Assembly: GCA_016714085.1 (NCBI GenBank) | Contig: JADJNW010000014.1 | Span: forward strand, 62,001-126,000 | From: Saprospiraceae bacterium | Lineage (GTDB): Bacteria; Bacteroidota; Bacteroidia; Chitinophagales; Saprospiraceae | Reading direction: 5' to 3' | Length of the DNA stretch: 64,000 nucleotides | In this document: positions 35,457 through 45,146 of the stretch, piece by piece | Layout of the letters: every line of letters begins with the position of its first letter | Position numbering within the stretch: position 1 is the first letter of the stretch | Program-made: the position numbers and the translations under genes | The notes under the pieces: generated by a model | Databases searched by the model: none | Seen by the model: the letters and a program-made list of their open reading frames with translations, nothing else | What the model was told of the DNA's origin: nothing

Positions 35457-37214
35457 ATGCGAGTAATTATTACTTTTCTTTTAGCATTATTTTTACTTAC
35501 TGCTTTGAACGGGCAAAGCGGTTTTACGAAAATGACAGATACTACAAATCCAATTATTACTTTTCCATTCAATCCTGGCGAAATATATCGAGGCGCAGCA
35601 TGGGTGGACGTAGATAATGACCGCGATATTGATTTGTTTGTAGCGCCGCGATTCTTATTTTTAAATGATAGCGTAGGTACGTTTAGAAGCGTTGATTTTG
35701 GATTTTCGGATATACCCGTTCCTACCAATGGGGTTTCATGGGCAGATGTAGATAATGACGGTGATCTTGATTTTTTCTTAGCTTCCAGGCCTTCCAAATT
35801 GTATTTGAATAATGGCAATGCCCAGTTTACCAGTCAAGCGCTGACCACTGATACTATTTCTACCTGGGGCTGTACTTTTGGTGATGGCAATAATGATGGA
35901 TGGATTGATCTGGTAGGCGCGCACGCCTTCGGTTTTCATGCTGATACCTCAGCTTCTTTTTATTTTCTGAATGATCGCAGTGGAAATCTCAATCTCAGCC
36001 CTATAGCCTATGATTTTACTACTACCACTGCTCCTTATACCGTGCCTTATTGGTCGGATTTTGATTTGGATGGCGATCTGGACTTATTTATAGCTTCCGG
36101 CCCTGGCGGCGCACCCGGCCCCGACTTTCATTATCGCAATATGAAGATCGAAACAGGCAAAGATTCCCTTGCAAGGATCACCGATTTGCCTTTTGCAACC
36201 CAGCAGCAGGACGGACAATGCTATAATTTCGTTGATTATGACAATGATGGTGATCTGGACGTATGTTTGACTAATTGGGTAGGCGCCCCGAATCGTTTTT
36301 TTGTAAATGAGAGCGGTATATACGTTGCCAAAGCCATGCCTTTTACAGCATCCGTGGGTACAGCTCTATCCAATTCCTGGGGAGATTACGATAATGATGG
36401 CGATCTGGATGTGATTATTTCCAATGGCCCGCCCGCAGGCTCCGGTCAACCTGCGAAATATTATCAGAATGATGGCAATGGCAATTTAGTCGATACCAAT
36501 GTAGGTTTTGCTGCCGCCCCTGGCACTTCTTCTGTAACGAATGGTGATTATGACAACGATGGCGATCTGGATGTTTTCGTCAATGGAAATCTTGCCGGGC
36601 GTGGTTTGTATCAGAACACCAGTTTAACTGCTAATAATGGCTGGGTGAACATTACTTGCGCAGGTACGACTTCCAATCGCGCTGCCATTGGCGCTAAACT
36701 CCGCTTAAAGGCTATCATTAATGGCAGTTCGGTCTGGCAGATGCGCGAAATTTCTGCTCAAAATACCTTTCAGGGGCAAAATGATTTGCGAGTGCATTTT
36801 GGATTGGGCGATGCTACAAAAATTGATAGCCTTATCATTCAGTATCTTGGGGGTGCAACAGATATTTTTACGAATCTTACGCCAAATCAGTTTTATACTA
36901 CTAATGAAGGGCAGAATGATATTTCGGTGATTACTTCCAGTAAGCAGCTTAATAAGAATCACATTCAAGGATTTAAAGCTTATCCTAATCCTCCGGCGGA
37001 TACGATTACATTAGAGCAAATTGCTCCTTTATCAGGTGATTCGATTATATGTACCATTTTCGATAATTATGGAAAAATAATGAAGCAACAAAAATTGCAA
37101 GACATGATGGGACAAAAAGTGCCATTCAACACAAAGGAATTACCCGCCGGGCAGTATTACATTCATTTAAAAATAGGTGCGAAGCAACAGACATTAACGA
37201 TGACTATTCCATAA
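35457..37214 (+). CDS. FG-GAP/VCBS-repeat protein with ASPIC domain and T9SS tail
   Basis: A 585-residue secreted protein: signal peptide (VIITFLLALFLLTALNGQ), about seven FG-GAP/VCBS repeats each with a calcium-binding DxDxDGDxD loop (for example DVDNDGDLDFF and DYDNDGDLDVII), an ASPIC/UnbV domain (AIGAKLRLKA...VHFGLGDATKIDSL, about 400-480) and a type IX sorting domain (FKAYPNPPADTITL...LPAGQYYIHL). Such integrin-like propellers are usual surface or secreted cargo; the ligand is unknown. It stands alone, with a strong terminator after it. Confidence 0.88.
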   Translation: MRVIITFLLALFLLTALNGQSGFTKMTDTTNPIITFPFNPGEIYRGAAWVDVDNDRDIDLFVAPRFLFLNDSVGTFRSVDFGFSDIPVPTNGVSWADVDNDGDLDFFLASRPSKLYLNNGNAQFTSQALTTDTISTWGCTFGDGNNDGWIDLVGAHAFGFHADTSASFYFLNDRSGNLNLSPIAYDFTTTTAPYTVPYWSDFDLDGDLDLFIASGPGGAPGPDFHYRNMKIETGKDSLARITDLPFATQQQDGQCYNFVDYDNDGDLDVCLTNWVGAPNRFFVNESGIYVAKAMPFTASVGTALSNSWGDYDNDGDLDVIISNGPPAGSGQPAKYYQNDGNGNLVDTNVGFAAAPGTSSVTNGDYDNDGDLDVFVNGNLAGRGLYQNTSLTANNGWVNITCAGTTSNRAAIGAKLRLKAIINGSSVWQMREISAQNTFQGQNDLRVHFGLGDATKIDSLIIQYLGGATDIFTNLTPNQFYTTNEGQNDISVITSSKQLNKNHIQGFKAYPNPPADTITLEQIAPLSGDSIICTIFDNYGKIMKQQKLQDMMGQKVPFNTKELPAGQYYIHLKIGAKQQTLTMTIP

Positions 37215-37286
37215 CCCTAAGGCTTATAGACATCAAACTACCCGACAGAGTTAATTTAATCTTTTGAAACTGATTTAATTATGAAG

Positions 37287-37325
37287 ATGCCGCTGTTCTG
37301 ATAAGGGATAGCGGTATTTTTTTTT
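37287..37325 (+). terminator. Terminator after the FG-GAP protein
   Basis: Eight-bp stem atgccgct (37287-37294) and agcggtat (37310-37317) with one wobble, then a run of nine T. Confidence 0.8.
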
Positions 37326-37384
37326 CAATAATGCACCAAAATGATCCATTTTTGCATCACCCCAATGGACTAAAATATATTGCT

Positions 37385-38275
37385 ATGAAAATCTTTACAA
37401 TTTTGGCTTTTAGCCTATCCTTTGTTGCTACCGTTCTTGCCCAACAAATCCCGGATTCCAGCTTTATTTATTCAATCGCACAACCCAAATATGCGGCCGG
37501 CACTGGCCCGATCGTCTGCGTGGACGCTGCGCATCAGAATTTCCATACGCCCGATAATCGGTTTTATGCTTTCGCAAAATTATTGCGCGCCGATGGCTAC
37601 CTGGTCAATGCTTTTGAAGAAGACTTCAGCGCGGAGTCTTTGAAAAAATGCTTTATCCTAGTGATTTCCAATCCACTACATGAGCAAAACGCCAGTAGTT
37701 GGCAATTGCCCAATCCTTCTGCATTCACGAATGACGAAATTCAAGCTGTAAAAAATTGGGTCAACGATGGCGGTCGCTTGTTTCTTATTGCCGATCATAT
37801 GCCTTTCGCTGGCGCGGCGCATGATTTGGCGCAGGCATTTGGCTTTGAATTTTTGAATTGTTTTGCAATGGATAATCGCCAACGGAGCGCAGAATATTTT
37901 TACAGAAGCAATAAAACCTTGCAGGCACACGAAATAACTGCGGACATTGACACGATTGTGACTTTCACCGGAAGCGCATTTAAGATTCCCCGAAAAGCAA
38001 AACCTGTATTGAAATTAAATGCGACTTATACTTTGCTTAGCCCTCAGGTCGCTTGGCAATTCGACGACAGCACGCCCCATCTTCCTGCGGACGGATTCTG
38101 CCAATTAGCATCTTTGGAATACAGCAAAGGCAAAGTTTTTGTATCAGGAGAAGCAGCGATGTTTAGTGCGCAATTGGCCGGAGCGAATCGAACGCCAATG
38201 GGCATGAACGCACCTTATGCCAAAGAAAATCCAAAATTATTATTGAACATTATTCACTGGTTGGCTAAGAACTGA
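37385..38275 (+). CDS. Exported protein with a glutamine-amidotransferase-like fold (DUF4350-like)
   Basis: A 296-residue protein with a signal peptide (IFTILAFSLSFVATVLAQ). The body reads like an amidotransferase-like Rossmann domain used for ligand binding: VCVDAAHQNFHT, FAKLLRADGYLV, VISNPLHEQ, then AVKNWVNDGGRLFLIADH and a C-terminal GKVFVSGEAAMF. No class I amidotransferase catalytic Cys is apparent in the nucleophile position, so an enzymatic role is doubtful. The signal peptide decides for the ATG at 37385 over 37331. Function unknown. Confidence 0.65.
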   Translation: MKIFTILAFSLSFVATVLAQQIPDSSFIYSIAQPKYAAGTGPIVCVDAAHQNFHTPDNRFYAFAKLLRADGYLVNAFEEDFSAESLKKCFILVISNPLHEQNASSWQLPNPSAFTNDEIQAVKNWVNDGGRLFLIADHMPFAGAAHDLAQAFGFEFLNCFAMDNRQRSAEYFYRSNKTLQAHEITADIDTIVTFTGSAFKIPRKAKPVLKLNATYTLLSPQVAWQFDDSTPHLPADGFCQLASLEYSKGKVFVSGEAAMFSAQLAGANRTPMGMNAPYAKENPKLLLNIIHWLAKN

Positions 38276-38352
38276 TTCAATACTCATGTGGTTTGTATGG
38301 ATTGCTCTTGAAGACGCATTATAAAATTTTGGCATACATTTTGCAACACTAC

Positions 38353-38383
38353 TTGTGTTGTTCTTAGAATGGAATTATTTTTG
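38353..38383 (+). promoter_or_regulatory. Promoter of rpoN
   Basis: TTG (38353-38355), 20 bases, TATTTTTG (38376-38383). The leader of about 130 bases contains a 9-bp stem (38467-38475 with 38479-38487, one mismatch) shortly before the ATG. Confidence 0.7.
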
Positions 38384-38521
38384 CTTGCAAATGCCTGGAT
38401 TTTTGTGTAAATAGAACGAACATTTGCAACGCTGATTCGATCCTACGAGACGATAGCAACAAGCGCGGCAGGTTTTGGAAACCCGCCACCTTTATATGGT
38501 TGAATCGAAAAAGCCAAAACC

Positions 38522-40030
38522 ATGACAATGCTCAGACAGAGTTTAAGCCAGAAGATGCTCCAAAAGCTGTCGCCGCAGCAAATTCAGTTAATGAAATTGC
38601 TACAGGTGCCAACCGCGAATTTGGAACAACGCATCAAAGAGGAGTTGGAAGCCAATCCCGCGCTCGAAGAGTTGGATCAGGATGAGTTTGGCAATCTGGA
38701 AAGCACGGCTGGCGAGGATAGCTTTGAAAATGACACCACGGAACAAAAGGATGCCTTTGAAATGGAGGAGTACTGGGATAGTTATGTCGAAGATGACCCT
38801 TCCAGTTATAAAACAATGGGCGATAGCTACGCTGCAGAAGAAGATAAAAGTGTGCCGGTAGCAGTGACCAGTTCTTTTCATGATTACCTCGAAGAGCAGT
38901 TGGGCTTAGCAGAATTGGAGAACGAGCGCGAACGTGCCATTGCTTTGCAAATCATTGGCAGCATTGACGATGACGGCTATCTAAGGCGGGATCCGATAAG
39001 CATCATGGATGATTTGCTGTTTTCGCAAAATATCGTTACGGATGAATCCGAAATTATTTCGATTCTGAAAAAAATTCAGCGCTTCGATCCGCCTGGCATC
39101 GGTGCAAGGGATTTGCAGGAATGCCTGCTTATTCAGTTGCAAATCAAGGAAGAACAAAGTCATCACGCTCCCATTGGCGAGCAGTTTATCATTGATTTGG
39201 CGATTCGAGTAGTAAGAGATTATTTTGAAGAGTTTACTAAGAAGCACTATGAAAAATTGGTCAAACAATTGGAAGTGAGCGAAGATGAACTCAAAGAAGC
39301 GATTGATGAAATTCTGAAACTCAACCCCAAGCCTGCCAGTGGTTATGTGAGCAATACATCTAATTCTTTGAATTACATCGTCCCGGATTTTATCATCCAC
39401 AACCGCGATGGGGAATTGGAATTATCCCTCAATTCCAGAAATGCCCCCGAACTTCGTGTGAGCGACCAGTACCGCGATATGCTAAAAGACTATGCCAAGA
39501 AAGCACGCGGCAATCGGGCCGGGCGACAGGAGCGCGAAGCAGCGCTTTTTATCAAACAAAAAATAGATTCGGCAAAGTGGTTTATTGATGCCATTCGCCA
39601 GCGCCAGGAGACCATGTACAAAACTATGTACGCCATCATGCAGTACCAGTACGATTACTTCCTCACGGGCGACCAGAAGAAGCTGCGGCCAATGATTCTA
39701 AAGGATATTTCGGATATTACAGGATTAGATATTTCGACTATTTCACGAGTTGCCAATAGCAAATACGTGCAAACCGAATTTGGCACCAAGCGCTTGAAAG
39801 AATTCTTCTCGGAAGCGATGCAAAACCAGGAAGGGGAAGAGGTTTCCACCCTCGAAGTAAAAAAAGTACTCAGTGATCTCATCGCCGCTGAAAACAAGCG
39901 CAAGCCGCTCTCTGACGAAAAACTCACTCAACTCTTAGCTGACAAGGGTTATGACATTGCCCGCCGCACCGTCGCAAAGTACCGGGAACAATTGAATATT
40001 CCGGTAGCACGATTGAGAAAGGAATTATAG
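38522..40030 (+). CDS. rpoN: RNA polymerase sigma-54 factor
   Basis: Sigma-54 of 502 residues. Region I is glutamine-rich (LRQSLSQKMLQKLSPQQIQLMKLLQ) and interacts with bEBP activators; an acidic region II follows; the core-binding domain and helix-turn-helix are present, and the RpoN box reads ARRTVAKYREQ close to the C-terminus. A second in-frame ATG lies at 38528. Sigma-54 implies enhancer-binding activators in this organism, none of which is in the window. Confidence 0.96.
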   Translation: MTMLRQSLSQKMLQKLSPQQIQLMKLLQVPTANLEQRIKEELEANPALEELDQDEFGNLESTAGEDSFENDTTEQKDAFEMEEYWDSYVEDDPSSYKTMGDSYAAEEDKSVPVAVTSSFHDYLEEQLGLAELENERERAIALQIIGSIDDDGYLRRDPISIMDDLLFSQNIVTDESEIISILKKIQRFDPPGIGARDLQECLLIQLQIKEEQSHHAPIGEQFIIDLAIRVVRDYFEEFTKKHYEKLVKQLEVSEDELKEAIDEILKLNPKPASGYVSNTSNSLNYIVPDFIIHNRDGELELSLNSRNAPELRVSDQYRDMLKDYAKKARGNRAGRQEREAALFIKQKIDSAKWFIDAIRQRQETMYKTMYAIMQYQYDYFLTGDQKKLRPMILKDISDITGLDISTISRVANSKYVQTEFGTKRLKEFFSEAMQNQEGEEVSTLEVKKVLSDLIAAENKRKPLSDEKLTQLLADKGYDIARRTVAKYREQLNIPVARLRKEL

Positions 40031-40302
40031 TTATATGTAAAATACTGATTAGTATATCATTGTGTGGATAAAGTTTCTTAAACTTTGTTTTTCAAAATAT
40101 GACTTTAGAAAAAATACTTCTATTTCTTTCAACCATTTTCTCGCCTCAAGCCTTTTAATCATCTAATTTAAATTTGTTCATTTGATTGTCGGGCAATAAA
40201 CGCATCAAACAAAGCGTAATTTAAGCCGATTAGAATGCAGATACTTTGCTGAAAAGTTGTAATTTTCACTTTGGCTATTGAAGAATTGATAGACACGATT
40301 TT

Positions 40303-43300
40303 GTGAAAAACCTAATACCACATTTTATACAAGAGCAGTATAGCCAGGGCAAATCGAGAGGTCAGTTGCAAGCCTACACCATGTTTATTGATCTTTCTGG
40401 CTTTACGCCACTCACCGAAACGCTAATGGGGAGAGGGAATCGCGGTGCAGAAGAATTGTCCAATATTTTGAATGAAATCTTCGTGCCACTGGTCAAGTTG
40501 GTGTATGCTCGTGGAGGATTTATTCCTTATTTCGCGGGCGATGCTTTCACCGCCATCTTTCCTGCTCGTCAAGCTTCTATTACGCCTTCTGCTTTTATCC
40601 AAACGGCTTTGCAGGTGCGTCAGTTTTTTAGCAGTCGCCAATTTCGCTTCGGGGAATTTACTATTGGCCTGAAAATAGGACTCTCCTGGGGGCGCGTAGA
40701 ATGGGGCATCGTAGGAAAACAATACAAATCCTATTATTTTCGAGGAATCCCAATTGATAATTGCGCCGCTTGCCAAACGCAGGCCAACAATCAGGACATT
40801 GTGTTGGACGAATCCCTCTATCAATTGCTGCAACGCACTTCCTTTGAGTTGGAAGAAATTGGGGATCATTTTTACAAAATAACAGGAAGACCCCTTGTAG
40901 AAAAATGGCGTGCCAAATCGATCGAACAACCTGCTATTGATCAGGAGATTGCAGAAGCCTTTCTACCGGAATCGGTCATATCTTTCAATAATGATGGGGA
41001 ATTTCGCACAGTGATTTCCACGTTTCTTTCGTTCGATGGCTTGGAAACGCACGAACAATTGAATGAATTTGCTGACCTCGTATTAGAAAAAATCAATGGT
41101 TTTTCAGGGTATTTTAAAGAGATAGATTTTGGCGACAAAGGAAGCTTAATAACCTGCTTTTTCGGGGCACCGGTATCATTTGAAAATACCATTGATCGGG
41201 CTTTGGAATTTATTTGCGTTTTGCGGGAAGAATTACAACCCTTAGAAAAGAAGAGCAAAGTTCGTTTCCGGGCAGGCATGACGATTGGCACAGCTTATGC
41301 TGGTATCGTTGGCGGAGAGGAGCGCTGTCAGTATGCGGCCGTAGGCAATCGGGTAAATCTCGCTGCTCGACTGATGACCTACGCTGATTGGGGTGAAGTA
41401 TTAGTGGATAATGAAATGCGAAAAAATCGGCGTTTCACTTTTTTGCCGAAAGGCGATATTAAATATAAAGGAATCAAAGGCACAGTGCCAACTTTTGTGT
41501 TGAGCGGTAGAAACCACCAGACTCTTACTGCGTTTGATGGGCAAATGGTTGGACGAGATACCGAAATGGCGCAACTTTTAAATTTCACTGAGCCACTTTT
41601 TAATAAAAATCCTGCCGGGATTACCTATATTCTTGGGGAGGCTGGCATTGGCAAAAGTCGCTTGACGCATGAACTAAGAGAAATACTGAGCAAAGACGAT
41701 CAGGTAAAATGGTTTGTTTGTCAAGCCGACCAAATACTGCGCAAACCCTTTAATCCGTTTGTTTATTTTCTGCGAAATTATTTTGAGCAATCTCCTGATG
41801 CAATAACAACGAATGCGCAAGCCCGATTCGAGCAACGTTTAGAAGATTTGATGGCTCGATTGCAAAGTGTGAACGGTTTCTCCGAAGTAGAATTTATCAC
41901 CAAAGAACTGACAAGAACCCAATCGGTGCTGAGCGCACAATTGGGCATTTTCTATCCTGATTCTATTTGGGAACAATTGGATGCCAAAGGCCGCTATCAG
42001 AATACGATTCAGGCTATTTTAAGTTTGATTATTGCCGAATCCTTGTTGCAACCGATTGTATTGCAGTTGGAAGATGCTCATTGGCTGGACGATAATTCCC
42101 GCGAGGTTTTGCAAGAGTTGTCGCGTTATCTCAATCGCTATCCGATCATGCTTTTGGTCACGTCTCGTTTGCGCGATGATGGTACGCAACCCGTTATTTT
42201 TGAACAAGATACATTAGGATATAATGCTATTCCAAAACTTGAAATCAATCTTAATATTTTAGAACCTGAAGCAGTGCGGCGGTTCGCTGAGGTGTACTTA
42301 ACAGGCCCAATCAGTGAAGAATTTTTTGAGTTATTGCTGCGCTCAACGAATAGCAATCCGTTTTATCTTGAACAAATTTTAGAATATTTCTCTGAAAGCA
42401 ATTTGCTTGCATTTTCGGATGGCGTTTGGACCATCAAGGATAAAAATATCCGTCTTTCGGGGTCTATCAATGCCATTTTGACGGCAAGAATTGATCGATT
42501 ATCGCATTTGGTGAAGGAGACGGTGAAAGCCGCTGCGGTTATTGGCCGGGAATTTGAAGTCTCCGTGCTGTCAGAAGTAATGAAAGAACAGGAAGAATTT
42601 GCTAAACGGAATGGCAACGCGGTGACGCTGCTGCGGGAGCAAATCAAAACTGCTGAACACGGACAGATTTGGCACGCGATGAACGAATTGCGCTACATTT
42701 TCCGGCACTCGCTTTTGCGCGAAGCCGCGTACAGTATGCAATTGCGTACTCGATTGAAGCAATTGCACAAGCTCATTGCTGAAGCCATCGAACGTTTGTA
42801 TGCCGACCGTTTGGAAGAGCGTTATTTTGATCTGGCATTTCATTACGAGCAAGCGGGTGTTTTTGATAAAACCTGCGAATATCTGAGAAAAGCCGCCGAT
42901 TATGCCCGCCGCAATTACCAAAATCAACTGGCGCTTGATTATTATGAAAAATTGCTCAAAAAGCTTGGTACTCAGGAAGATTCTGAGCGACAAATCCGAA
43001 CGTATTTGCAAAAAGGTAAAGTGTTGGAATTGATTGGGCAATGGGACGAATGCGAGCAAGCTTATGCCAAAGCCCTGAAAATGGCCAAAAAAACGCGTGA
43101 TGCGCTACTTCTGGGGCAGTGCAATAATAATCTGGGGCGACTACTAGTACTCAAAGGCGATTATCTCAATGCTACGAGCCATTTGCAAGCAGCATTACAA
43201 TTGTTTGAATCGATCGAAGAGGCTAGCGGTATCGCCAAAGTTTATGGAAATATTGGCAATTTGCATTTCCGGCAAGGCGATTACAAAAAAGCGAAATCCT

Positions 43301-44328
43301 ATTTTGTTCAAAGTATTGAAATTAGCCAAGAATCAGGAGAAGTGCCTAATTCTCAAATTGTTGCGCATTTAGGATTAACGTATATGAATCAAGGCAATTA
43401 CGACGAAGCCATTCGTTGTCAACAGATTCAGTTGCAACTCGCGCAGCGTAGTAGTGATAAACAAGGCGTAGCAGATTTGTACACCAAAATCGGGATCGTT
43501 TTCTTTGAAAAAGGTGACTACGATGCGGCTTTGGAAAGCTATCAAAAAGGGCTGGAACTAAGTGAAGAATTGGGCAATAAACAATTGACTTCCATTGCAA
43601 TAGGCGGCATTGGCAGCGTTTACGAACGCAAAGGCGATTATGCTCAAGCGATGGAGCTTTTTGAAAAAGACCTGGAATTATGCGAAGAAATTGGCGATAA
43701 GCAAGGTATTGCGATTGCTTTGGGTTTGATTGGCGAACTGCTCAGTTTTAAAGGCGATTTTTATAAAGCCATCGATTATTTGCAAAAAGATTTGATGATT
43801 TGCGAAGAGTTAGGCTATCAGAAAGGTCTGGCAAAAGCCGTCAATACTTTGGCGGATGTCTTTTTCTACCTAAAACAATATCAGCGTTCTTTGCAATACT
43901 ACGATCGCGCCATCGAAGTGACTCGAAAGATTGGCAACAAATTAGTATTAGGATTTAGCTTGACGGAGAAAGGAACCGTGTTGATTGAAACAGGGGAATT
44001 GAAAGAATTGGAAAAGGTAACTGCCGATGCATTGGCGATAGCCAGCGAACTTGGAAATCCTGATTTACAATTTGAAGCGGAGATGCTGGCAGCAAAACAC
44101 CAACGTTTACAAGGTAATCTTACTAAAGCGGAAGCTCAATTAAATCAGCTTCTGCAACAACCGCTACAAGTTTCTCAGGAAGCCGCGATTTATGCTGAAT
44201 TGGTAAAAATCAAACCGGAGAATACAGCCTTGCGAACCAAAGCAATAGAATTATATCAAGGATTGTACGAAGCTACACCACGTTTCAGTTTTAAAAAGCA
44301 GATTGAAGCTTTGAAATCAGAAAATTGA
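40303..44328 (+). CDS. Soluble-adenylyl-cyclase-like protein: two cyclase domains, AAA ATPase, TPR
   Basis: A 1341-residue protein with the domain order of mammalian sAC (ADCY10). Cyclase C1 (about 24-205) keeps both metal aspartates, Asp30 (FIDLSGFT) and Asp80 (YFAGDAF), but has no transition-state Asn/Arg (FRGIPIDNCAA). Cyclase C2 (about 234-405) lacks the metal Asp but has Lys279 (GDKGSL) and Asn352/Arg356 (VGNRVNLAAR), so the two would form one heterodimer-like active site. An AAA/STAND-type ATPase follows (GEAGIGKSRL, LEDAHWLDD), then about 8-10 TPR repeats (830-1260). Substrate ATP is inferred. The start is a GTG. The last codons lie in a tandem 14-bp repeat. Confidence 0.9.
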   Translation: MKNLIPHFIQEQYSQGKSRGQLQAYTMFIDLSGFTPLTETLMGRGNRGAEELSNILNEIFVPLVKLVYARGGFIPYFAGDAFTAIFPARQASITPSAFIQTALQVRQFFSSRQFRFGEFTIGLKIGLSWGRVEWGIVGKQYKSYYFRGIPIDNCAACQTQANNQDIVLDESLYQLLQRTSFELEEIGDHFYKITGRPLVEKWRAKSIEQPAIDQEIAEAFLPESVISFNNDGEFRTVISTFLSFDGLETHEQLNEFADLVLEKINGFSGYFKEIDFGDKGSLITCFFGAPVSFENTIDRALEFICVLREELQPLEKKSKVRFRAGMTIGTAYAGIVGGEERCQYAAVGNRVNLAARLMTYADWGEVLVDNEMRKNRRFTFLPKGDIKYKGIKGTVPTFVLSGRNHQTLTAFDGQMVGRDTEMAQLLNFTEPLFNKNPAGITYILGEAGIGKSRLTHELREILSKDDQVKWFVCQADQILRKPFNPFVYFLRNYFEQSPDAITTNAQARFEQRLEDLMARLQSVNGFSEVEFITKELTRTQSVLSAQLGIFYPDSIWEQLDAKGRYQNTIQAILSLIIAESLLQPIVLQLEDAHWLDDNSREVLQELSRYLNRYPIMLLVTSRLRDDGTQPVIFEQDTLGYNAIPKLEINLNILEPEAVRRFAEVYLTGPISEEFFELLLRSTNSNPFYLEQILEYFSESNLLAFSDGVWTIKDKNIRLSGSINAILTARIDRLSHLVKETVKAAAVIGREFEVSVLSEVMKEQEEFAKRNGNAVTLLREQIKTAEHGQIWHAMNELRYIFRHSLLREAAYSMQLRTRLKQLHKLIAEAIERLYADRLEERYFDLAFHYEQAGVFDKTCEYLRKAADYARRNYQNQLALDYYEKLLKKLGTQEDSERQIRTYLQKGKVLELIGQWDECEQAYAKALKMAKKTRDALLLGQCNNNLGRLLVLKGDYLNATSHLQAALQLFESIEEASGIAKVYGNIGNLHFRQGDYKKAKSYFVQSIEISQESGEVPNSQIVAHLGLTYMNQGNYDEAIRCQQIQLQLAQRSSDKQGVADLYTKIGIVFFEKGDYDAALESYQKGLELSEELGNKQLTSIAIGGIGSVYERKGDYAQAMELFEKDLELCEEIGDKQGIAIALGLIGELLSFKGDFYKAIDYLQKDLMICEELGYQKGLAKAVNTLADVFFYLKQYQRSLQYYDRAIEVTRKIGNKLVLGFSLTEKGTVLIETGELKELEKVTADALAIASELGNPDLQFEAEMLAAKHQRLQGNLTKAEAQLNQLLQQPLQVSQEAAIYAELVKIKPENTALRTKAIELYQGLYEATPRFSFKKQIEALKSEN

Positions 44329-44373
44329 AATCAGAAAAATATTTCATCTTTCTCATCTCCAATTTCATATTTA
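44311..44373. repeat. Tandem 14-bp repeat and heptads at the cyclase gene end
   Basis: An exact 14-bp unit beginning ttgaaatcag is doubled (44311-44338) and contains the cyclase stop codon. It is followed by 7-mers of the type atctttc (44339-44373), giving opposite-sense arms between the convergent cyclase and ogt genes. Confidence 0.75.
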
Positions 44374-44859
44374 AAAAAGGCTTCCCTGCTCTGCAAAGCT
44401 CATCGGGTTTTCCAGTTCCAATAATTTTCGTTTCATCTCCAATCCATAGAAATAGCCTTGTAGCTCGCCACTTTTGGCGATGACGCGGTGGCAAGGTACG
44501 ATAATAGCAATGGGGTTGTTGCGATTGGCTAAGCCCACGGCCCGAACGGCGGCGGGATTGCCAATTTTTTCAGCAATAGCAGAATATGAAGTGGTACGAC
44601 CATAAGGAATCTTGAGCAATTCCGCCCAAACGGACTTATTAAATTCAGGTGCACCGCCCCAATCGAGTTTTAAGTCGAAATTTTTCCGTTTTCCTTTAAA
44701 ATATTGATCCAATTGCTGCACACATTCCAGAAGGGCTTCCGGTACAGGAGCATCAGGGCAAACTTCTTTGTCGGTACGTTTTACAGAAGTAATGCCCAAT
44801 TCGCTGCCGATAATTTCAAAACAGCCGAAAGACGAAGCGAGGTAAGCTTTTTCAAGCAT
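44371..44859 (-). CDS. ogt: Methylated-DNA-protein cysteine methyltransferase
   Basis: Suicide DNA-repair protein of 162 residues that takes the alkyl group from O6-alkylguanine onto Cys123 in the IVPCHRVI active site. The helix-turn-helix region (IPYGRTTSYSAIAEKIG, with the Tyr and Arg finger) and the preceding N-terminal ribonuclease-like domain are complete. It has no AraC-type Ada domain. It is divergent from mutY, another base-damage repair gene. Confidence 0.93.
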   Translation of the reverse strand: MLEKAYLASSFGCFEIIGSELGITSVKRTDKEVCPDAPVPEALLECVQQLDQYFKGKRKNFDLKLDWGGAPEFNKSVWAELLKIPYGRTTSYSAIAEKIGNPAAVRAVGLANRNNPIAIIVPCHRVIAKSGELQGYFYGLEMKRKLLELENPMSFAEQGSLF

Positions 44860-45009
44860 GGTATTTGAATTGAATCCTATAAATTTAAGCGTTTTTTGTT
44901 AAACAAGAAAATGAATAGTGCGTTAAGGACGAATCAGTGATATTTTTTGTTTGGTGCAAAATGAAATTGCCCCGCCATGCGGGCCAAGCTTTGCATAGCT
45001 AATTTTTTT

Positions 45010-45106
45010 AACACAGTAGGCACATAATTTTTTATAACATCTTGAAAACCAACTTTCTATGTATCTGTGTTTGAAAAAATGCCACAAAGAACCCCGCTTA
45101 GCGGGG
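45010..45106. repeat. Palindromes between ogt and mutY
   Basis: Perfect aacacag (45010-45016) and ctgtgtt (45065-45071) arms, with further cacata/tatgta words inside, are followed by a compact GC-rich hairpin ccccgc (45092-45097) and gcgggg (45101-45106) with a 3-base loop. Confidence 0.55.
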
Positions 45107-45146
45107 TAAAATCTTTGTTTCATAAATTTACCTCAAATTTGATAGA

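Noticed and set aside
5965..40304. The 13-mer gacacgattttgt occurs upstream of the Crp/Fnr gene (5965-5977) and across the cyclase start (40292-40304), suggesting a shared cAMP-related operator
   Set aside because: Many 13-mers are expected to be shared by chance in 64 kb; there is no good dyad and the second copy overlaps the GTG start.
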